Assembly: GCA_021827845.1 (NCBI GenBank)
Contig: JAKAUB010000252.1
Coordinates: 1 to 34,604, forward strand
Source: Acidobacteriota bacterium
GTDB lineage: Bacteria; Acidobacteriota; Terriglobia; Terriglobales; Acidobacteriaceae
Direction: 5' to 3'
Length of the DNA stretch: 34,604 nucleotides
The notes under the pieces are model-generated. The model was not told where the DNA came from. It saw only the letters and a program-made list of their open reading frames with translations, and did not search any database. A program made the position numbers and the translations under genes. This document shows positions 16,048 to 23,719 of this stretch, piece by piece (position 1 is the stretch's first letter; every line of letters begins with the position of its first letter).

Positions 16048-18669
16048 GTGCGAATGCCCCGAGCCTCTGCCTATCTCTCGAAGCGTGGTTCCACGGAGCG
16101 GGCGAAGCCTGCTTTTTTGATGGGCGTGCTGTTCGCCGCAGCGGCGCTGTTCCCACTGCGCGCTCAATCCACTTCGCATGCTCAAATCGCGAAGGATTCA
16201 CTCGCGCCGTTATCGATAAGCACGCGCGCCGTCTCGCCGGACCGCTTTCTGGCAGTGCATGGCCGCAAAGCGTTGCTCGATGGCTACGCCACCGGCGGAC
16301 TGGAGATGTGGGCATATCCGCTCGAAGTTCTCGACGGCTACCAGATCGCCTTTCGCGAACCCGGTACCACGTCGGCAATCTCGGGGCCTTCGATCCTGCG
16401 GCGCGTCATCTATCGGCCGGAGTCCGTCACCCGTATCTACATCGGACCGGACTTCATCGTGCGGGAACGATTGTTCGTCCCGCTCGACCATTCCGCCGCC
16501 ATCCTCACGTATCAGGTGACCGGCGTGCCTTCGCTGCAGATCGCCGTTCACTTCCATCTAGTGCTGAACCTGATGTGGCCGGCGGGCATTGGCGGGCAGG
16601 ACATATCCTGGAATGCGCAGGCCCACGGCTACATTCTGTCGGAGCCGACGCACCGTTTTTCTGCCGTTATCGGCTCGACGGCCGTCGTTGCGCATGACCC
16701 TGTTTACAACCGGCCGCACAGCTCACCCGACGCGGGCTCCGGCTTCACGATTGTTGCAAAGGCCAATGCGCCCGAAGCCGACGCCACGGTCGTGATCGCA
16801 GCGGGAACCGGAGATATCGCCGCCACCTCGGGCAAAGTCGCAGCGTTGACGGCGTCTCGCGGAACGCTCTACGAGCAAGCCCTCGAGCACTATCGGTCTC
16901 TGCTGCAAAGTTCCATTGCTGTCGAGACGCCCGATGCTGCGCTCAACCAGGAACTCCGCTGGTCGCAGATCGCCCTCGATCAGGCATGGGTGTGCAATCC
17001 GCAGCTCGGCTGCGGTCTAGTAGCCGGCTACGGACCTTCGCGCGGCGCGCGACGGCCGCAATATGCGTGGTTCTTTGCTGGCGATGCCATGACGGCTGTC
17101 GATGCGCTGCTGAGTGAAGGCGAATACTCGCGCGCGCGGGATGCGCTGAATTTCATCGCCCGCTATCAGGATCCGAAGACGGGCATGATCTGGCATGAGA
17201 TGTCGCAGAGCGCGGGTCTGATCGACTGGGTCCACGGCTATCCCTACATGTTCGTTCATGTAGACATCAGCTTTCAGTATCTGCAAACGGTGGAGCATTA
17301 TGTGGCGGCCAGTGGTGACGCGGAGTTTCTGACCGCGCACTGGAACTCCGTTGCCGCGGCATACCGTTACTGCTCATCGCTGATCGGCACCGACGGATTG
17401 CCAGAAATTCCTGCCGACAAGGAGGGCGGGGACGAGCAGGATCGCATGCAGGATGAGCTGACGCTGTCCGCCGCCTGGGTTGCTGCGTCGCAGGCGTATT
17501 CGCAGATGGCGACCTGGATGGGCAAGCCTGCCGAAAGCGCGGCGGCCCACACCGCCAGTGAGCGTGCGCGCCGCGCGAGCGCCGCGCGCTATTGGGATCC
17601 GCACGCAAACTTCTGGGTGGACGGACACACGGCGCAGGGCAAGCCGATCTTCCATCGCAGCAGCAACGGCAACGTTGCGCTCCGCGATGGAATTTTTTCA
17701 GCGTCGCAGCAGAGCATTGCGCTCGATGCTCTCGCCGCGGCTACCTTCCAGACCGACTGGGGAACGCGCAGCGTTCCGACGGACTCCCCCGCCTATCAGC
17801 CCGGCTCTTACGCCACGGGGAGTGTCTGGGCGGTGAATACTGCGAACGTTGCGCGCGCCTTCTGGAGCGCGGGCCGCGCCAGCACCGCCAACCAGATTTG
17901 GAGCAGCCTTGAAGTGTGGCCTCGGATGAATGCACTGGGCCACATGGATGAGGTTCTCGCCGGCGATACTTTCCATGAGCAGATGGAATCCGTGCCCGAG
18001 CAGACCTGGTCGTCAGCCGGCTTCCTGCGGACAGCGATACAGGGATTGCTCGGGATCACCATCGACTCGAAAGATCGAACTCTAACCCTGACGCCGCAGC
18101 CACCCGCGGACTGGAACTTCTTTACCGTCCGCAATGTTTCCATCGGCGACTCGGTTGCCACGCTTGCCTGGCAGCGAACCAACGACGGTGAGCAATTGAC
18201 CATCACCAATGCAGGCCCACCCTTCACGTTGAACGACACCATCGCCCTACCATCCGGCGCAACACTGCAGAGCATCAAGGTTAACGGCAAGCCGGTTCAG
18301 GCCGATCGGACAGGGAAGTCTCCGAGCGTCCACATGTCCATTCCTCGCGGCACCACCACAATACGCGCTCGGATCGCGGGGGGAATCGCGGTCGTCGTTC
18401 CGCGGACAAACCCACTGCTGGATGATGCCAGCCGCGGCGTGAAACTGATTCGCGAGCAATTCTCCGGCGGCGAATACACCCTGACCGTTGACGCCAGCTC
18501 CAGGTATGGCGCGACGCTCTCGCTGCTCACGCCTTCGCAAATTGTGGCTGTTGACGGCGCACAGTGGAAGCCGGATGGCGACGCCCACTATCGATTGACC
18601 ATTCCGCCTGATCTGGCCGCGGCCGCGTACCGGCGCGTCATTATCCGCGTTCACCTACGGACAAAGTAA
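16048..18669 (+). CDS. Exported six-hairpin (alpha/alpha)6 glycosidase, related to amylo-alpha-1,6-glucosidase-like enzymes
   Basis: The 873-residue protein has a signal peptide (about 22-40, AFLMGVLFAAAALFPLRAQ) and an N-terminal beta-sandwich (about 50-270). A toroidal helical domain follows, with the pattern RRPQYAWFFAGDAMTAVDALL near 330-350, IDWVHGYPYMF, and GLPEIPADKEGGDEQDRMQDEL near 450-470. It also has GSVWAVNTANVARAFW and the C-terminal WSSAGFLRTAIQGLLGI. This layout fits six-hairpin glycosidases such as debranching or glucoamylase-like enzymes, where paired Glu/Asp residues invert or debranch alpha-glucans. The exact GH family is uncertain. Start choice is between GTG 16048 and ATG 16054; AGG at 16041-16043 is weak. 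Operon context with GH31 and the receptor suggests that both act on one alpha-linked polymer. Confidence 0.8.
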   Translation: MRMPRASAYLSKRGSTERAKPAFLMGVLFAAAALFPLRAQSTSHAQIAKDSLAPLSISTRAVSPDRFLAVHGRKALLDGYATGGLEMWAYPLEVLDGYQIAFREPGTTSAISGPSILRRVIYRPESVTRIYIGPDFIVRERLFVPLDHSAAILTYQVTGVPSLQIAVHFHLVLNLMWPAGIGGQDISWNAQAHGYILSEPTHRFSAVIGSTAVVAHDPVYNRPHSSPDAGSGFTIVAKANAPEADATVVIAAGTGDIAATSGKVAALTASRGTLYEQALEHYRSLLQSSIAVETPDAALNQELRWSQIALDQAWVCNPQLGCGLVAGYGPSRGARRPQYAWFFAGDAMTAVDALLSEGEYSRARDALNFIARYQDPKTGMIWHEMSQSAGLIDWVHGYPYMFVHVDISFQYLQTVEHYVAASGDAEFLTAHWNSVAAAYRYCSSLIGTDGLPEIPADKEGGDEQDRMQDELTLSAAWVAASQAYSQMATWMGKPAESAAAHTASERARRASAARYWDPHANFWVDGHTAQGKPIFHRSSNGNVALRDGIFSASQQSIALDALAAATFQTDWGTRSVPTDSPAYQPGSYATGSVWAVNTANVARAFWSAGRASTANQIWSSLEVWPRMNALGHMDEVLAGDTFHEQMESVPEQTWSSAGFLRTAIQGLLGITIDSKDRTLTLTPQPPADWNFFTVRNVSIGDSVATLAWQRTNDGEQLTITNAGPPFTLNDTIALPSGATLQSIKVNGKPVQADRTGKSPSVHMSIPRGTTTIRARIAGGIAVVVPRTNPLLDDASRGVKLIREQFSGGEYTLTVDASSRYGATLSLLTPSQIVAVDGAQWKPDGDAHYRLTIPPDLAAAAYRRVIIRVHLRTK

Positions 18670-18808
18670 ATCGCGATGAGCAGCGAGCCTTGGAGCTTCG
18701 TAGACTCACTCGCTGGCTTGAGCGTTGGCCTGCTTGTACGCGCGCGTGGCGGGCCTAAGCGTGCGCTACATCCCGCCTGCTCTCTCTTGGGCAATGCGCG
18801 CTGCGCCG

Positions 18809-18838
18809 TTGCAACCACTGCGGCTTTGCCAGTAGACT
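18809..18838 (+). promoter_or_regulatory. Probable promoter of tRNA-Ser
   Basis: TTGCAA at 18809-18814 and TAGACT at 18833-18838 are separated by 18 bp and lie about 20 bp before the mature tRNA 5' end, as expected for a stable-RNA promoter. The rest of the 18670-18858 gap holds no coding signal that I can support. Confidence 0.4.
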
Positions 18839-18858
18839 CGAAAGGGCTGATGCCTTGC

Positions 18859-18950
18859 GGAGAGGTGGCAGAGCCCGGTTGAATGCACCTGACTCGAAAT
18901 CAGGCATACCTTTACGGGTATCGGGGGTTCGAATCCCTCCCTCTCCGCCA
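18859..18950 (+). tRNA. tRNA-Ser (anticodon CGA)
   Basis: The 92-nt sequence folds as a class II tRNA. The 7-bp acceptor stem is GGAGAGG with CCTCTCC, followed by an encoded G-CCA end. The anticodon arm CCTGA/TCAGG carries loop CTCGAAA, giving CGA at 18895-18897. A long variable arm (about 18905-18922) is followed by the T arm with TTCGAAT. The CGA anticodon reads UCG serine codons. The 3' CCA is encoded at 18948-18950. Confidence 0.97.
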
Positions 18951-18979
18951 TTTACCCCAAAATCTGCCGGAGACCTGCA

Positions 18980-19253
18980 AATGCAGCAGCGGTTGCCACC
19001 CGTCCGGCGGCCTCCACTTTGTCCCCTTCAGTTGTTACCGAAGCCAGCAGATTCCTGAACTCCCCGCGTCCAGGGAAGTCTTCGAACACTCGCTTGAAAT
19101 TATGCGGCTACGGTACGAATTCTTCGTAAGCGGCAACGTGGTCATGCCGGAGCATGTGCATCTCCTGCTCAGCGCATCGAAAAAAGACCGCTGACGAAGG
19201 CACTCCAGGCCTTGAAACTTTCCGTAGCCGTGCAGCGATCCGAGTGCCCATGA
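18980..19253 (+). pseudogene. Decayed RAYT/IS200-type (Y1_Tnp) transposase fragment
   Basis: A frame open through 19191 contains LHFVPFSCYRSQQI, a FEHSLEIMRLRYEFFVSG helix and VVMPEHVHLLLS. These match REP-associated tyrosine transposases, including the HVH metal-binding pair of HUH nucleases. After a run of six A residues it meets a stop at 19192-19194. Family-like sequence (TKALQALKLSVAVQR) continues in another frame to a TGA at 19251-19253. The C-terminal helix with the catalytic tyrosine is missing, and no convincing start codon is present. It is therefore a frameshifted, truncated remnant. It begins about 30 bp after tRNA-Ser. In living relatives such genes move or maintain REP palindromes; this copy should be inactive. 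Confidence 0.8.
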
Positions 19254-19304
19254 AAGTCGCTGAATCCGGTCGGAAGGTGCAAATCGCTTGGTTACCGGCA
19301 ATAG

Positions 19305-20852
19305 CTAAGGCGAGATCTTCATCCGGAGGAGCAGGTTGGCGAAGCGCGGGTCGGCATGCAGTTTCGTTAACAAAGGGTCAGTCTGGATTGCAATGAGGCT
19401 GGCGTCGCGGCGTTCCAACGCACGGTCAAGCCAAGTAAACGCTTCACCCATCTCTCCGCGGTATGCGTAGGCACACGCGATACTGTAAGGTTCGGACGGG
19501 TATGTGGCGATGAGGCGCTGGAGAGCTGCATCCGATTCGGTTGTCCGTCCCAGATCATGCAGCACGAGAACCTCCCCCAATAGGCGCCAGAGTTCGCCGG
19601 GTTCAAGCTCCACTTCCTTGAGAGCTTCGGTGGGAAGGCCTTTCGCCAGCAGGATCTCGGCGCGGTTCAAGTGGATATATTCCAGTTGCGGATCAAGTTC
19701 CAGGGCACGACGGTGGGCGGCGAGGGCCTCATCCAGCTTGCCGGCAGCGAAGAGGCGAACGGCCAGGCCTCCGTACGATGCACTGTTGAGAGGATCGAGG
19801 GCAATAACCTGCCTTTGCAATGCAATGGACCGGTCGAGTCGGCCACGGGCCCTGCTTAGGACAGCCAGCGCATTCAGTGTGCTCACGTCGCTCGGCGCAA
19901 GGTGGCGCGCCTTGGCAAGGGTCGCTTCCGCTCCGGGCAAGTTCCAATCGTGGTTCATCTGAATGTACGCCAGGGAGATATATCCCGAGGCGCGATGAGG
20001 GTCCAGCTCGATGGCGTGGAGCGCGTCGGCCCGCGCTCGATGACAGGCTTCCTCATTTTCAATGACGCCCATCTCGCCAAGCCGCTCAAGCAGGGAGGCG
20101 CGGAGGGCAAAAGCTGGAGCATACTTTGGCTCGATGGCGATCGCACGGTCGTCGAAGATGAGCGCAGTTTTTACATCGTCCACGATCCAGCGCTGGCTGA
20201 ATTCTTTCGCCTTGAGATAATCCTGCTGCGCTTCTGGATTGACTTTTAGAGAAGCCGTCGGCGGAGAGACGATGTTCCCTCCTTGCGCCCGTGAACGAAG
20301 ATATAAACCGGCAGAGATCACAACTGTGGCTGCAATTGCGCCGGCCCATAGGCTGCGCGGCACGCGACGCTGCCGGGTATTTAAGCCATCAAGTCCCGGC
20401 GGGGCGTCACGGTCTGGTTCAATGGACGGGGCATTGTGGGAAACCCGCGCGAAAACCGTTGGCGTGCTGCTCTGCGAGGCCGGTTGGGCTGCAGTTTGCT
20501 GCGGGACCCCTGGATCGGGAGCAGCGGCCGGGTCCGGTTGAAGTCCGCCCACGAATCGATAACCACGCCGGGGAATCGTCTCGATCAAACGCGGCCGCAC
20601 CGGAGAATCTTCGAGGACCTCTCGAAGTTTTGCGACGGCAACCCCCAGGTTCTTGTCGTAATCGACGAAGGTCTGCCCCGGCCAGAGCGCTTTATATAGA
20701 TCGTCTCGCGTGACAAGTTCGCCCGGTCGCTCCACTAAGATCGCAAGCACCGACAACGGCTTTCCTTGGACAGGGATCAGGATGCCGCGGCGGCGCAGCT
20801 CGCCCGTGCGAAAGTCCACTTCAAAGTCGGCAAAGCGCACTTTTCCAGTCAC
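19305..20852 (-). CDS. CadC-like membrane regulator: winged-helix DNA-binding domain fused to TPRs
   Basis: Residues 1-100 form a typical OmpR/CadC winged helix: an N-terminal beta sheet, VTRDDLYKALWP, VDYDKNLGVAVAKLREVL and the closing hairpin RLIETIPRRGYRFVGG. A Pro/Ala-rich linker and one membrane helix at about 168-186 (SLWAGAIAATVVISAGLYL) follow. The remaining roughly 320 residues, probably periplasmic, are TPR repeats such as STLNALAVLSRARGRLDRSI and GGLAVRLFAAGKLDEALAAH. The 515-residue plan is common in acidobacterial one-component regulators, and the signal and targets are unknown. The start is GTG at 20852, with AGAGAG-like sequence upstream. A promoter and palindrome lie just upstream, so autoregulation is possible. 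Confidence 0.88.
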   Translation of the reverse strand: MTGKVRFADFEVDFRTGELRRRGILIPVQGKPLSVLAILVERPGELVTRDDLYKALWPGQTFVDYDKNLGVAVAKLREVLEDSPVRPRLIETIPRRGYRFVGGLQPDPAAAPDPGVPQQTAAQPASQSSTPTVFARVSHNAPSIEPDRDAPPGLDGLNTRQRRVPRSLWAGAIAATVVISAGLYLRSRAQGGNIVSPPTASLKVNPEAQQDYLKAKEFSQRWIVDDVKTALIFDDRAIAIEPKYAPAFALRASLLERLGEMGVIENEEACHRARADALHAIELDPHRASGYISLAYIQMNHDWNLPGAEATLAKARHLAPSDVSTLNALAVLSRARGRLDRSIALQRQVIALDPLNSASYGGLAVRLFAAGKLDEALAAHRRALELDPQLEYIHLNRAEILLAKGLPTEALKEVELEPGELWRLLGEVLVLHDLGRTTESDAALQRLIATYPSEPYSIACAYAYRGEMGEAFTWLDRALERRDASLIAIQTDPLLTKLHADPRFANLLLRMKISP

Positions 20853-20878
20853 GACGATGCTCTCTTGCCCTTTTGCTA

Positions 20879-20931
20879 CTCGACATCCGTCGAGCAGAGC
20901 AGTGTAGCAGTTCGAGCCGCCCGCTGGTCAA
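20879..20931 (-). promoter_or_regulatory. Candidate promoter and palindromic operator of the CadC-TPR regulator
   Basis: Reading the minus strand, TTGACC (20931-20926) and TACACT (20906-20901) form a -35/-10 pair with a 19-bp spacer. Immediately downstream, around the expected transcription start, lies a perfect inverted repeat CTCGAC-ATCC-GTCGAG at 20879-20894. It could be an operator or a leader hairpin; the first would fit autoregulation by the winged-helix protein encoded 27 bp further on. Confidence 0.35.
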
Positions 20932-21266
20932 GAGGACTTGTGGTGATCCTATCTACTAGATAAAAAGCCGGTTAGCGGTTAGTGAAAAATTTGCATGGAA
21001 TTTGCCTCCGCTTTGTTCCCAGAAGTCGTGGCGCATGAAACAAAAGCAATCAACCTGTAGCAACTGCTTCAGGACCCCCCCCCTGGTTTCGTTCCAATTC
21101 CATTTGGGTCAGTGACGAACATTAACGCATTCATCAGCAGCCAGTTCTGCCTAGCCGATCGTGGGACCTCATTATCCAAAACGGATTTCCTGCAAATCCT
21201 GTAAGCGGACGAGCCACAGGGGCTACGTAGATTGCCAGTTCAAACGATAATCAGGAGGATGATCCC
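20932..21266. other. Gene-free region upstream of the secreted EXORDIUM-like protein
   Basis: I see no supportable gene in this stretch. It contains a run of nine C residues at 21075-21083, unusual in an otherwise mixed sequence, and the Shine-Dalgarno AGGAGG at 21253-21258 for the downstream GTG. A promoter for the secreted protein must lie here, but no clear -35/-10 pair stands out. Confidence 0.5.
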
Positions 21267-23087
21267 GTGATCAAGAAATTTCAGCTGTTGGCGATCAGCA
21301 CGTTTAGCATTGCCGTGCTAGGTCTGGCGGTCCCATGTGCCTTTCCTGCATGGGCGCAGAATTCTTCCGTGGTACCACCCAGCAACAATGGCACCTTTGG
21401 AAATATGCGGCAGCTGGAGCCTGGCCAACCGCCTGCCTCCATCTTTCCGACGGTAGAAGCAGCGAAGCGAGCCCGCACTTCGGCCGGCACCGGCCCTTCG
21501 GGCCCCCTGAGTTACAACGGAGGAGACGTGGAGACGGCTCCCAGAATTTATCTGGTGTTCTGGGGCTCGCAGTGGGACAACAACGATCCGAGCAATGAGG
21601 CGAGCATTCTAGAGGGCTTCCTCCAGGGCGCCAGCGGCAGTCCCTGGCTGAATACAGTGACGCAGTATTGCCAGGGAGTCAACATCGGCACCGTCTTCTG
21701 TAATGGCGAAGGCACCCCTATCGGCAATACGACCGGCGAGTATGTTTCTTACTGGTATGACAATGCCTCTGCGGCGCCGGCGCATCCGACCCAGTCACAA
21801 ATTGCCAGCGAAGCCGTGAATGCTGCCGGGCACTTCGGCGTAACCAGCGCCGCAGACAATGCCAGCGCGCAGTACGTCATCGCAACTGCCACAGGAAACA
21901 GTCCGTACGGTTTCCCAATCAATTACTGCGCTTATCACGACTGGACGTCTTCTTCTTATGGGATTATCGCTTATACCAACCTGCCTTACATCACTGACGC
22001 CGGTGCAGACTGCGGTGCCAACTTCAATGGCTTGGGGCCTGATGCCGGCATCACAATCGTTGAAGGTCACGAGCTCGCGGAGGCGATCACCGACCCGAAC
22101 CCAAACCTGTACCCCGGCGGCGCCTGGTTTGATTCCAACGGCTACGAGATCGGCGACAAATGCGAATGGCTCTCCAGCGGCCAGGGAGCGGCGGCAGACG
22201 TGACCTTCTCCGATGGCACCTACCCGGTGCAGTCGCTTTACAGCAATGCTTTCAACGGTGACGCAGGCGGCTGCGTGATGGAGAGCCCAGGCGCACCGAC
22301 GATCAATTTTGCAGTCGGAACGCAAACCTACGGTGAAGCGCCGTTCGCGGTCAGCGCCACATCCAATTCAACCGGCGCGATCACCTACTCTGTGGTCAGC
22401 GGCCCGGCTACGATCAGCGGCAGCACGGTCACGCTGACTGGTGCCGGGACGGTCACGCTCAAGGCCAGTCAGGCGGCCGCAGGGGATTACACCGCCGGCA
22501 CCCAGACGGCCACGTTCACGGTCCTGCAAGCGGCCCAGACCATCACCTTCGCTCAGATCGGCACGCAGATGCAGGGAGGAACGGTCACGTTGACGGCGAC
22601 CGGAGGAGGGTCGGGAAATCCCGTTACCTTCACGTCCTGGACGCCTTCGGTCTGCGCAGTTTCCGGCTCGACGGCCACACTGAGCGCACCCGGAACGTGC
22701 ACGATTGCGGCCAACCAACTTGGCAACGCCAACTACTCTGCGGCTCCGCAGGTTACGCAGAGCTTCACGGTGACTCCCGTATTTACGTTGGCGGTGACGC
22801 CAACGTTACAGTCGGAGACGCCTCCGACAGCCGCTCCAGTGGTGCTCACTCTAGCTCCTGTGAATGGGTTTAGCGGAGCGGTAACGCTGAGCTGCTCCGG
22901 CCTGCCTGCGGGAGCAAGATGCACCAGTCTGCCGCTTACCTTCAACCTGAACGGAAAGAATACGATCGTTCTCAATCTCGGAGTCAAGTTCGCTAAGGGC
23001 ACGACTCCGGGGACCTACGCAGTCACCTTTGCCGGCGTGGACGGCAAATACAACAACGCCGCCACCGCCAGCTTTGCGGTGCAATAG
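21267..23087 (+). CDS. Secreted EXORDIUM/Phi-1-like protein with HELAE zincin-type motif and C-terminal Ig-like repeats
   Basis: The 606-residue protein has a signal peptide (about 1-31, ending FPAWAQN). The 90-340 region resembles the plant phosphate-induced/EXORDIUM family: PRIYLVFWGSQWD, NYCAYHD, then GHELAEAITDPNP with H268, E269 and E272, followed by AWFDSNGYEIGDKCEW. The HExxE pattern with a distal E/D resembles zincin metal sites, so a metallopeptidase-like activity is possible but unproven. Two or three Ig-like modules follow, including a QTITFAQIG repeat and VLTLAPVNGFSGAVTLSCSG, probably stalk or binding domains. Several Cys suggest disulfides outside the cytoplasm. GTG is preceded by AGGAGG with an 8-nt gap. 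It is a single-gene transcript ending at the terminator at 23109. Confidence 0.8.
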   Translation: MIKKFQLLAISTFSIAVLGLAVPCAFPAWAQNSSVVPPSNNGTFGNMRQLEPGQPPASIFPTVEAAKRARTSAGTGPSGPLSYNGGDVETAPRIYLVFWGSQWDNNDPSNEASILEGFLQGASGSPWLNTVTQYCQGVNIGTVFCNGEGTPIGNTTGEYVSYWYDNASAAPAHPTQSQIASEAVNAAGHFGVTSAADNASAQYVIATATGNSPYGFPINYCAYHDWTSSSYGIIAYTNLPYITDAGADCGANFNGLGPDAGITIVEGHELAEAITDPNPNLYPGGAWFDSNGYEIGDKCEWLSSGQGAAADVTFSDGTYPVQSLYSNAFNGDAGGCVMESPGAPTINFAVGTQTYGEAPFAVSATSNSTGAITYSVVSGPATISGSTVTLTGAGTVTLKASQAAAGDYTAGTQTATFTVLQAAQTITFAQIGTQMQGGTVTLTATGGGSGNPVTFTSWTPSVCAVSGSTATLSAPGTCTIAANQLGNANYSAAPQVTQSFTVTPVFTLAVTPTLQSETPPTAAPVVLTLAPVNGFSGAVTLSCSGLPAGARCTSLPLTFNLNGKNTIVLNLGVKFAKGTTPGTYAVTFAGVDGKYNNAATASFAVQ

Positions 23088-23108
23088 AGGCGTCCTATGT
23101 GTGTGAGA

Positions 23109-23146
23109 CCCAGCCGCCGAGGAAACGGATTCGGCGGCCGGGTTTT
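23109..23146 (+). terminator. Rho-independent terminator of the secreted EXORDIUM-like gene
   Basis: The arms GCCGCCGA (23113-23120) and TCGGCGGC (23131-23138) pair perfectly around a 10-nt loop. They extend past one mismatch by three more G-C pairs and are followed by TTTT at 23143-23146. The hairpin lies 22 bp after the stop codon. Confidence 0.85.
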
Positions 23147-23408
23147 ACCGCGGATGCTCCACAACTGAAATCTGGGTGCCCCCTATCTCGCTTTTGAGAT
23201 GTGGGATCTCTCCCCGCTTGCCGCTTCTTCGATCGCAGCAACTCCTCGAGCCGCTGCCGCGGCGCTTCAGATAAAAACCGATGAACAGCACCATCGCAAA
23301 ATAGACAGCGATGATCGCGAGATCCAGCACTCCCAGGTGCGCCAGGCGGTCAGGTTCTGCCAGCAGAACAAAGCTGGCCGCGGTCTGAATGGTAAGCAGG
23401 GAACTCAT
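23145..23408 (-). pseudogene. 5' stub of a sodium:solute symporter (SSS family)
   Basis: The 87-residue frame begins MSSLLTIQ and contains LAHLGVLDLAIIAVYFAMVLFIGFYLKRRG, which matches the first membrane helix and following basic loop of SSS-family sodium/solute symporters (normally about 500 residues or more). Resemblance stops after about residue 50; the rest (SGSRSCCDRRSGKRGE) is not symporter-like and ends after a further 30 or so residues. Only the start of the gene survives, so no transport function is expected. It faces the terminator of the upstream gene, consistent with a deletion that joined these sequences. Confidence 0.6.
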
Positions 23409-23719
23409 CCTCCAGAGCGATCCTCAAAGAGCGGCTTTAATGGGGATCCATGATGGCTCCGGGCACGGCGTGCCGGAACGTTCCCCGTGTCGCTTCGGCG
23501 TACAATGGTCTCGGAAAGCTGCTGCCTTCGACGCCATGTACTGGCTGTTTACTCCCATACTGCTGAAGCGCTGGCGGCGCGGTCGTCCAGACCGCGGCTG
23601 AAGCCTCCGTTTCGCCTCCTGTCAGGTATCGTCGCCGTGCAATCGATGCCGGTATTTCCGTCTACAATCGCGGGTCTTCGCAGCTCTGCCCGCTCATGCC
23701 ATTTGATGAGGAGCCATCG
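23409..23719. other. Upstream region of acnA without a supportable gene
   Basis: This 311-bp stretch has no convincing coding sequence. Two TACAAT hexamers at 23501-23506 and 23663-23668 resemble -10 boxes, but neither has a good -35 at 16-18 bp. A short frame at 23535-23600 (MYWLFTPILL then basic residues) is too short to support. The Shine-Dalgarno GAGGAG of acnA lies at 23708-23713. Confidence 0.4.

Noticed and set aside
18766-18951. Minus-strand frame beginning MAEREGFEPPIPVK
   Set aside because: It is the antisense reading of the tRNA-Ser gene, a well-known false protein produced by tRNA arms.
18951-19304. Phage or island attachment site at the tRNA-Ser 3' end
   Set aside because: I looked for a second copy of the T-arm/acceptor sequence downstream and found none in the window. 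Only a transposase remnant is present.
23535-23600. 21-codon frame [13 protein letters not shown] upstream of acnA
   Set aside because: Too short, without a Shine-Dalgarno or family resemblance; it could be chance.
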